A model generated the notes under the pieces. The model made no database searches. It was given only the letters and a program-made list of their open reading frames with translations, and was not told the DNA's origin. This document shows positions 1 to 6,074 of a stretch of 9,307 nucleotides of DNA, in pieces; the first letter of the stretch is position 1; each line of letters opens with the position of its first letter. The DNA is from JBBRLA01 sp038231615 (GTDB lineage: Bacteria; Myxococcota_A; Polyangia; Palsa-1104; JAEUJZ01): assembly GCA_038231615.1 (NCBI GenBank), contig JBBRLA010000324.1, forward strand, positions 1 through 9,307, written 5' to 3'. Made by a program: the position numbers and the translations under genes.

Positions 1-214
1 GGAGAATCCTGCGGTTTTCGTCTGGTTGGACGCAGAGGCCACAAAAAGCTCTCGTCGAGCCCCTCTTGCGCTGCATCTCCAGATTGGAGAGGTAGGACAT
101 CTTGATCAGCGACGGAAAAACGTCTTAACCGAGCGGCATTGCAGCTAAACCGGACTGGGCGCCTTTCTTTCCCTGTCGCCGGCTCCAGCGCAGCCTCTAC
201 GCTATAGTCTCCTC
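1..214. other. Left-edge region, no confident gene
   Basis: No gene can be supported here. A + strand frame is open from base 2 to a TAA at 146-148, but its third codon positions are only about half G/C, unlike the real genes in this window, so it is probably not coding. A - strand frame starts at an ATG at 100-98 and runs off the left edge (MSYLSNLEMQRKRG...). Its third-position G/C is higher but I recognise no family. Just before the ABC gene, TATAGT (203-208) sits where a -10 box would put the transcription start on the GTG at 215. I see no matching -35 box and no Shine-Dalgarno, so a leaderless message is possible but weakly supported. I see no cobalamin riboswitch motifs. Confidence 0.4.
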
Positions 215-976
215 GTGCCGCCTCTCCTGAGTCTGCGCGGAGCAGCCTTCCACTACCCCCAAAAAGACGTCCTTGCGGGGATCGATCTGATCATCGACCC
301 CGGCGATCACCTCTGCCTCCTCGGCGAGAACGGCGCCGGCAAGTCGACCCTCCTGCGCCTCTGCGCCGGCCTCCTTTGCCCATCCGCTGGAGAGGTCCTT
401 CTTGCTGGCCAGCCCCTCCGCACCCTTTCCCGCCGGGAGATCGCCCGCAAGATCGCCTACCTCCCCCAGGAGAGCCCGCAGATCTTCTCCTTCTCCGCCC
501 TCGAAGTCGTCCTCATGGGCCGCTACACCCACGCCACCGCCGCCTTCGAGAACGACGCCGATCTCGCCGCCGCCGAGCGGGCCATGACCCGCACCGACTG
601 CTGGGCCTTCCGACACCGCCCCTTCAACCTGCTCTCCGGCGGAGAACGCCGCCGCATCACCCTGGCCCGCGCCCTTTCGCAGGAGACCGACCTGCTCCTC
701 CTCGACGAACCCACCGCCGGCCTCGACCCCGCCCACACTCTGTCCCTGGGCCGCCTCCTCACCGAGATCGCCGACAGCGGCCGCGCCCTCGTCTGGTCGA
801 CCCACGACCTCAACCTGGCTGCCCGCTTCGCCCCCCGCGCCGCCGCCCTCTCCGGAGGAAAGCTCGCCCTGCACGGCGCTACCGACGAGGTCCTGGCGCA
901 GGCCGGTCCCCTCTTCGGCCTCTCGCTGCACCTGGGGACCCTCCCGTCAGGGGCCTCTTTCGCCGTGCCCGCATGA
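215..976 (+). CDS. ABC transporter ATP-binding protein, FecE/BtuD type
   Basis: This is the cytoplasmic ATPase of an ABC importer, which hydrolyses ATP to power uptake through the permease encoded next. At 253 residues it has the normal length for the family. All nucleotide-binding motifs are intact: Walker A GENGAGKST at 37-45, Q-loop Gln85 in AYLPQE, signature LSGGE at 140-144, Walker B LLLLDEP at 160-166 and the switch His197 in STHD. The GTG at 215 is chosen because the family's first strand (LSLRGAAFHYP) follows at once; no Shine-Dalgarno is visible. The stop overlaps the permease ATG by 4 nt (ATGA), so translation is probably coupled. The pairing with a FecCD permease points to an iron-siderophore, haem or cobalamin importer, but the sequence does not show which substrate. 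The binding protein is not in the window. Confidence 0.95.
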   Translation: MPPLLSLRGAAFHYPQKDVLAGIDLIIDPGDHLCLLGENGAGKSTLLRLCAGLLCPSAGEVLLAGQPLRTLSRREIARKIAYLPQESPQIFSFSALEVVLMGRYTHATAAFENDADLAAAERAMTRTDCWAFRHRPFNLLSGGERRRITLARALSQETDLLLLDEPTAGLDPAHTLSLGRLLTEIADSGRALVWSTHDLNLAARFAPRAAALSGGKLALHGATDEVLAQAGPLFGLSLHLGTLPSGASFAVPA

Positions 977-2034
977 CCGCGAAGCGCGAAGCGCCGCGGT
1001 TGTCTGGCGTGACCCTGACTCCCAGACGCTTCTTCCTCGCCCTTTCGGCCTGCGCCCTCCCCTTCTTCGCGGCTCTCGTCATCGCCCCCCTCATCGGCTC
1101 GACGCCCCTCGATCTACGCCGCGCCCTGGACTTCTCCCTGCCCTTCGCCAAAAACCCCGCCGCCCGGGTGCTCTTCTACGGCCGCATTCCCCGGGTGCTG
1201 GCCGCCGCCATCGCCGGGGCCGGCCTGGCCTCTGCGGGCGTCGCCTTCCAGGGCATCCTGCGCAACCCTCTGGCCAGCCCCTACACCCTCGGCGTCTCTT
1301 CAGGAGCCTCCCTCGGCGCCGTGCTGGCCATCCGCCTGGGCCTGGAGACCGCCCCCGGCCTCTCCGGCGCCCTGAGCCTCCCCCTCTGCGCTTTCGCCGG
1401 GGCCCTCTTCACGGTATTCCTCGTCTGGCGCCTGGGCGAGCGCGGCGGCGCCGGCCCGATCACCCTGCTCCTCGCCGGCGTAACTCTGGCCATCGTCGAG
1501 AGCGCCCTCATCACCGCGGTCCTCTCGACCGCCGACTTCGGCCAGACCTACCGCATCGTCCGCTGGCAGATGGGCGATCTGGACGTCATGCGCTACGCCT
1601 TGGTGATCCGCATGGCCGTGGCAGTGGGGCTGGGCCTTTTTCTGCTTCTCCCCTGCCTCCGCAGCCTCAATGCCCTCAGCGCCGGCCCCGACACCGCCGC
1701 CGGCCTGGGCATCGACGTCCCGGGCACCACCCGCCGGGTCTACCTGGCCGCATCGCTCCTGGTGGGCGCGGTGGTCTCGGTAGTCGGCCCGATCGGCTTC
1801 GTCGGCCTGCTGGTCCCCCACACCCTGCGGGGGCTCCTGGGTCCCGATCACCGGCTGCTCCTGCCAGCCTCCGCCCTCTGCGGCGCCACATTTCTTGTCG
1901 CCTGTGACGCCCTGGCACAGGTGATTCTGCGCCCCGCCGTCCTGCCGGTGGGCGTGGTCACCGCCTGCATCGGCGGCCCCTTCTTCCTGGCCACGCTCCT
2001 GTCTTCCCGCCTGCGCACTCGCCTCTGGGACTGA
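973..2034 (+). CDS. FecCD/BtuC-family ABC importer permease
   Basis: This is an inner-membrane permease of 353 residues, usual for the FecCD family, forming the channel for a metal-chelate or vitamin B12-type substrate. Hydrophobic helices span most of residues 20-345. Family landmarks are RIPRVLAAAIAGAGLASAG near 71-89, the run RNPLASPYTLGVSSGA at 97-112, and GPIGFVGLLVPHTLRGLLG at 272-290, which is the cytoplasmic loop that docks on the ATPase. The reading frame is open as far back as 376, but that part lies inside the ATPase gene and encodes low-complexity Pro/Arg. The ATG at 973, overlapping the ATPase stop, is therefore the credible start. The lack of a strong ribosome binding site fits translational coupling. 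The substrate cannot be read from the sequence. Confidence 0.95.
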   Translation: MTAKREAPRLSGVTLTPRRFFLALSACALPFFAALVIAPLIGSTPLDLRRALDFSLPFAKNPAARVLFYGRIPRVLAAAIAGAGLASAGVAFQGILRNPLASPYTLGVSSGASLGAVLAIRLGLETAPGLSGALSLPLCAFAGALFTVFLVWRLGERGGAGPITLLLAGVTLAIVESALITAVLSTADFGQTYRIVRWQMGDLDVMRYALVIRMAVAVGLGLFLLLPCLRSLNALSAGPDTAAGLGIDVPGTTRRVYLAASLLVGAVVSVVGPIGFVGLLVPHTLRGLLGPDHRLLLPASALCGATFLVACDALAQVILRPAVLPVGVVTACIGGPFFLATLLSSRLRTRLWD

Positions 2035-2062
2035 CGACGCCCTAAACCCCGCCGCCTCCGCC

Positions 2063-2081
2063 GCCGATGAACTTCATCGGC
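2063..2081. promoter_or_regulatory. 9-1-9 palindrome, possible operator
   Basis: GCCGATGAA-C-TTCATCGGC is a perfect 9-bp inverted repeat around a single base. It lies 28 nt after the permease stop and 29 nt before the lipoprotein ATG. The form suits a dimeric repressor site (Fur-family boxes are also 9-1-9), but the bases do not match the classical Fur box. It could also fold as a short hairpin at the end of the permease message, although no U-run follows. Confidence 0.4.
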
Positions 2082-2096
2082 ACCCCACATACAGAC

Positions 2097-2103
2097 AGAG
2101 AGG
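2097..2103 (+). promoter_or_regulatory. Ribosome binding site selecting the ATG at 2111
   Basis: AGAGAGG lies 7 nt before the ATG at 2111 but only 1 nt before an in-frame ATG at 2105. Normal spacing favours 2111, giving a protein two residues shorter. Confidence 0.55.
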
Positions 2104-2110
2104 CATGGCC

Positions 2111-2665
2111 ATGACCGATCCGAACTTCCACCTCCGAACCCTTCCACTTTTCGTCGCTGCCCTCGCCGGGCTGGCCGGGCTCCCCGGCTGCGGCGACGAC
2201 ACCCCCGACTTCGTCGACGTCCAGGGCACCTACGCCGACGGCACACCCCTGTCCCTCCACGAGCAGTTCCAGCGCGTCACCTGCGACGCCACCAAGCTGG
2301 CCGCCCCCTGCGAGACCCTGAAGGCCATCCGCCTGGTGGACACCTCGCAGACCGACATCCGCGGCGTCCGCCTCGATTTCATCCCATCCATGGTGACCAG
2401 CCAGACGGCCTACACCTCCGGCCTGCTCCAGCCGGTCATTGTCTACGCCGTCCGCTACGGCACCGACTCGGTCACCAACACCAGCGGCTTCGTCGACAAC
2501 TCCATCGAGGGCGGCCAACTTACCTTCAACCACATCGCCGCCGCCCCGGGCGAGATGACCGCGGGCACCTTCTCCAACATGGTGCTGCAGCGGCCCGATC
2601 AGAACGGCGAGCAGCACACCCTCTTCACCATCGCCCAGGGCTCCTTCCAGTACCTGCAGCCCTGA
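2111..2665 (+). CDS. Small predicted lipoprotein, unknown function
   Basis: I do not recognise the family. The 184-residue product begins with a lipoprotein signal peptide: a hydrophobic run (about 10-24) ends in LPGC, with Cys27 as the predicted lipidated residue. The mature part is about 157 residues, with no membrane segment and two nearby cysteines (58 and 67) that could form a disulfide. The alternating polar/hydrophobic pattern (for example VIVYAVRYG, GTFSNMVLQ) suggests a beta-rich periplasmic or surface domain. It lies 76 nt after the permease gene on the same strand, behind a palindrome, so it may be co-transcribed or separately controlled. It is far too small to be the importer's usual substrate-binding protein. 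An in-frame ATG at 2105 is an alternative start. Confidence 0.75.
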   Translation: MTDPNFHLRTLPLFVAALAGLAGLPGCGDDTPDFVDVQGTYADGTPLSLHEQFQRVTCDATKLAAPCETLKAIRLVDTSQTDIRGVRLDFIPSMVTSQTAYTSGLLQPVIVYAVRYGTDSVTNTSGFVDNSIEGGQLTFNHIAAAPGEMTAGTFSNMVLQRPDQNGEQHTLFTIAQGSFQYLQP

Positions 2666-2696
2666 TCGGGTTTCGCGGTCTCGATTGGCTTTTGCC

Positions 2697-4346
2697 CTAC
2701 TGCTGCTCCCGGCACTGCGCTGGCTCGTTGGCCTTCTGGCAGCTCTCCACGCACCGATCCCAGGCCGCTGGATTCCGCCCGACCTTAAAGATGCACCGCT
2801 CCCACGCCAGATCGCAGAGTTCCATGTCCCGCTGCTTCTGCTGGCTGTAGCGCGCATCGATCTGGCACTTCCGCCGATCGAAGAGGCATTCGCCGATGTC
2901 CAGGGACTTGCTGCACGTGTGCTCGCAGTCCCGATACAGCGTCTGCCTCGCCTGAGCCGAGCACTCCCCGCCCCGCGCCCCACCGCTCGGCGCCCCGCCG
3001 TTCTGCATCACCAGGGGCGGCACCTCCGGCTCCGGCCGCCGCCGCGACTGCTGGAACTCCTCCTCCGGCGGTTCGGGCTCCCGCATCGGCCCGATCGGCG
3101 CCCTCACCAGCGGCGGCACCTCCGGCTCTCGCACCACCACCGGCGCCGCTGACAGCGCCCGCCCCGGCTGCGCCCGCGCGATCTCCGCCCGGCACCGCCG
3201 CTCCACCCGCGCTACCACTTCCTCCTCGAAACCCGGTACGGCCAGCCGGCTCACGTTCTTTTTCGACTTGCCCTCCATCCCCTGCAAGGTGATCCCCTCC
3301 CGCGGCACGATCCGCCCCTGGATCGGCCGGCTCGTCGCCGATCCCGGATCCGGCTTGGCCGCGGGAGTGAAATCATCCAGGAACTGCTCGTAAATCGTGT
3401 CCGGGTCCACCTGCACCCGCAACACCCCGCAATCCTGCAACGCCGTCCGCAAGGGCCGCAGGTCCACCGGCACCTTCCCCTCCTCGTTCACCGCCACCTT
3501 CAGCTTCAGCGGCTCCGCCTCGCTGCCCGGCCCCTCGGGGGCCCGTTCGGCGAAGATCTCCAGCGTCGCCGTGCGCCCGACGAGGGGCTTGGGCGGCCCG
3601 CAGGTGACTTCCCCCTGCTGCCGGTCCCACAAGCTGTCATCCGGCTTGTCCACCACCTGCGTGCGCTCCGTCTGCCCGCGCCACAACCCCGCCACGATTC
3701 CCGTCCCCAGCGCCACCCCCAGCGTCCCCGCCCCGGCGAAGGTCAGGGTCTTCAGCACATCCGTCTCCCCCGCCGTCGGCGGCTTCGGGAAAAGCTCCTG
3801 CTGCAAGACGGTCCCCGCCAGCATCGACACCCCCGCCCCGGAAAGCACCCCGCAGAGGACCTTTCTCGTCGTCGTCGAACCCTGCTTGGCCGCCAGCACG
3901 CAGGTGACCAGGCCGCCCACGGCGATCAGGCCCCCCACCGCGTACAACGCCGGCGGCGCATAGGGCCCGCCGTCCCGGGCGATCCACCCCGATCCGCCGG
4001 CGATCCCGGCGATCCCGGCGAGCCCGCCGCTGGTGATCGCTGCGGCGGCCCAGTACCCCCCGCCGGTGCGCTTGAACACCCCGGTGTCCGTGCGCCGGCT
4101 GCTGCCAAAGCGCGCGTTCCGGCAGCGCGGGCGAAGGTCAGCGTTCAGCCGAACCACGTAGGGCGTCACCGTCGGCTCCAACTCCCAGCGCTCGATGTCC
4201 CGAGTGGGCAGAAGGCGGCTGGTGGTGCCGATCGGCACCTCCGCTCCGATGCGCCAATCCCCCTGGTAGCACCCGGGCCCCCCCAGTACGAAGAAAACCA
4301 TCGCGAGCGCGCAGGTCGCGTCACGCGGCGCAGAGCGCAAGGCCAT
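2697..4346 (-). CDS. Large predicted lipoprotein, third gene of the TraAB-like operon
   Basis: No known family is recognised. The 549-residue product starts with a hydrophobic signal ending GGPGC (Cys26), a lipobox-like site that is not canonical. Four Gly/Ala-rich hydrophobic segments lie near 98-121, 131-153, 163-182 and 198-222; they could cross or sit in a membrane. A polar domain follows (about 250-390), then a Pro/Glu-rich linker (400-447) in which EPEVPPLV occurs twice (408-415 and 439-446). The C-terminus carries ten cysteines at 462, 474, 478, 487, 494, 511, 518, 532, 536 and 545, an even number suited to disulfides outside the cytoplasm. The ATG lies 4 nt after the TraB-like stop, and GGAGG (4362-4358) sits 11 nt before it inside that gene, so co-transcription is very likely. 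Its position suggests a role with the TraAB-like pair, but that is inference. Confidence 0.85.
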   Translation of the reverse strand: MALRSAPRDATCALAMVFFVLGGPGCYQGDWRIGAEVPIGTTSRLLPTRDIERWELEPTVTPYVVRLNADLRPRCRNARFGSSRRTDTGVFKRTGGGYWAAAAITSGGLAGIAGIAGGSGWIARDGGPYAPPALYAVGGLIAVGGLVTCVLAAKQGSTTTRKVLCGVLSGAGVSMLAGTVLQQELFPKPPTAGETDVLKTLTFAGAGTLGVALGTGIVAGLWRGQTERTQVVDKPDDSLWDRQQGEVTCGPPKPLVGRTATLEIFAERAPEGPGSEAEPLKLKVAVNEEGKVPVDLRPLRTALQDCGVLRVQVDPDTIYEQFLDDFTPAAKPDPGSATSRPIQGRIVPREGITLQGMEGKSKKNVSRLAVPGFEEEVVARVERRCRAEIARAQPGRALSAAPVVVREPEVPPLVRAPIGPMREPEPPEEEFQQSRRRPEPEVPPLVMQNGGAPSGGARGGECSAQARQTLYRDCEHTCSKSLDIGECLFDRRKCQIDARYSQQKQRDMELCDLAWERCIFKVGRNPAAWDRCVESCQKANEPAQCREQQ

Positions 4347-4350
4347 GTAC

Positions 4351-6072
4351 TTATTTCCCTCCAGCGGGCTTTGGGGGCAAGACTGGCGGCGGCGACCCGG
4401 CGGGCTGTCGCAAGGACGGCAGTGGCGCGGGCGAGAGCGACCCGGCGGGCGGCGGCGAGACCACGGCGGGCTTCTTCTGCGGGACCGTCTGGGGCTTGGT
4501 GTGCAGGTTGATCCTACTGACCGCCGCCAGGTTCCGCGGGTCCTTGGGCCACTCCCCGCCGGCGACCGAGAGCAGGGTGAACGACACCCGCCGGTTCAGC
4601 GCCATGCCCTCTTCGGTGCGGTTGGTGGAGATCGGCATCGAGCGGCCAAAGCCCTGGGCCCGCAGCCGCGACGGCTCGACCTCGTGGGCCAAGAGGAAAC
4701 GCATCACCGACTGCGCTCGACGCTGCGAAAGGTCCAGGTTGTACGCGTCGCCGGCCCGGGAGTCGCAGTGCCCCTCGATCAGGATCTCCTGCCACTCGGG
4801 GTGCCGCTTCAGGATCACCGACACCTCCTCCAGCACGCCGAACGATTCGGGCAGGATGATGTCCTGGTCGGTGGGGAACTGGACCTTCTCCAGCACCTCG
4901 ATCTTGTTCTTGCTGGCGAAGACCCGCGGGCAGCCGCCGTAGCGCGACGGCCCCGAAAGGGTCGGGCACCCGTCCTGGAAGTCGGGGATGCCGTCCTTGT
5001 CGGTGTCCACCGGGGGGCAGCCGTGGTTCTCGACCGGGCCCCACACGGTGGGGCAAAAGTCTTGCTCGCCGATCAGTCCGTCGTGGTCGGGGTCGTCTGG
5101 AGGGCGGCGGAACTCCTGCAGCGCCTCGCGCTCCTTGGTCTTTCCGGGCACCCAGATTGCCGAGAGGAAGAAGGCGAAGGACGACGACCCAAACGAGCAG
5201 TTCGACCCGAAATTCACCCCGGTGGTGAAAGCGACTCCGAAGTCGGCGTACCAGCGCAGCCCGAGCATCCCCTGGATGGGGACGTCCTGCGCGCTTTCCG
5301 GCAACTTGGTCAGGGGAATGTTGGTGTAGGCGCCCCCGACGGCCCCCAGCCCGTAGTGCCGCACGATCGGCACCTCCACTCCGACGGCCCCGGTGAAGGT
5401 CGGCCCAAGCTTGACGTTCAGGAACTGCCCCGTCGGGTGGAAATAGACCCCGAACTGCGACGAGATAAGCCCCCCGAAAAGAAACCGGTAGTCGAAGATG
5501 GCCGTCGGGTTGACGGCAACCGAGCCGTCGCTGGTGAAGTCTTTCTGGGACCCCGTCGGGAAGTTCACCCGCAAAGAGAGCGCCGAGCCGAACCCGTCGC
5601 CATAGGCCAGCTTCCGCCCGTGCTGGCTCCAGATCTCCACCTTGCTAATGAGGCTCAGATCGCCCTGCACGCTGTTGGCGATAACTCCCTCAGTCCCGGT
5701 CGCCTGAAGGTTGTCCGAGACCTGGTAAAGGACCAGCGGCATGACCAGTCCGATCTCGACCAGGTCGGCGATGCCGATAGCAGCCATCAGGTCAAGTTCG
5801 AGCCGGTTGTGTACCGCGTTGATCTGGGAGGTCGCACCGCTTACGGAGTGCGTGACCAGGGTCAGCGGGTCCAGGGCGAAACTCAGATAGGCGCCGCCCG
5901 CGAACGACAGGTCCCGCAAAGGCTGCGACTGGGGCACGATGACCAGGTCCCGGGGCCCCGGGCTCGGGCGCCACGGCTGGACGTCGAAGCGCTGCTGCTG
6001 CGCCCGCGCCGGCAGGGCCAGCCCCAGTCCCAAGTAAAAAAGCGCCGTGAAAAGGAGGGACTGTTTGCCCAC
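4351..6072 (-). CDS. OmpA-family outer-membrane protein with TSP3 repeats, TraB-like
   Basis: The predicted 573-residue envelope protein has a signal peptide (1-24, cleavage after ARA) and an N-terminal half rich in short amphipathic strands, likely a beta-barrel (about 50-308). Two thrombospondin type 3 calcium-binding repeats follow (DPDHDG at 327-332, DTDKDGIPD at 356-364, with paired cysteines). An OmpA peptidoglycan-binding domain occupies about 388-500. The two key ligand residues of that fold are present: Asp437 in EGHCD and Arg452 in SQRRA, with the usual spacing of 15. The last 70 residues are a Pro-rich tail. The frame is open back to 6513 but overlaps the upstream gene; the GTG at 6072, 2 nt after that gene's stop, gives a proper signal peptide. 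This barrel-plus-OmpA layout directly downstream of a PA14/Cys-rich protein matches Myxococcus TraB, the partner of TraA in outer-membrane exchange. The TraB identity is inferred from architecture and order. Confidence 0.88.
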   Translation of the reverse strand: MGKQSLLFTALFYLGLGLALPARAQQQRFDVQPWRPSPGPRDLVIVPQSQPLRDLSFAGGAYLSFALDPLTLVTHSVSGATSQINAVHNRLELDLMAAIGIADLVEIGLVMPLVLYQVSDNLQATGTEGVIANSVQGDLSLISKVEIWSQHGRKLAYGDGFGSALSLRVNFPTGSQKDFTSDGSVAVNPTAIFDYRFLFGGLISSQFGVYFHPTGQFLNVKLGPTFTGAVGVEVPIVRHYGLGAVGGAYTNIPLTKLPESAQDVPIQGMLGLRWYADFGVAFTTGVNFGSNCSFGSSSFAFFLSAIWVPGKTKEREALQEFRRPPDDPDHDGLIGEQDFCPTVWGPVENHGCPPVDTDKDGIPDFQDGCPTLSGPSRYGGCPRVFASKNKIEVLEKVQFPTDQDIILPESFGVLEEVSVILKRHPEWQEILIEGHCDSRAGDAYNLDLSQRRAQSVMRFLLAHEVEPSRLRAQGFGRSMPISTNRTEEGMALNRRVSFTLLSVAGGEWPKDPRNLAAVSRINLHTKPQTVPQKKPAVVSPPPAGSLSPAPLPSLRQPAGSPPPVLPPKPAGGK

Positions 6073-6074
6073 GG

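Noticed and set aside
376..972. N-terminal extension of the permease frame
   Set aside because: It lies wholly inside the ATPase gene and reads as Pro/Arg low complexity; the FecCD protein starts properly at 973.
197..2246. Several - strand open frames opposite the importer genes
   Set aside because: Low-complexity Gly/Glu/Arg translations mirroring strongly conserved ABC genes.
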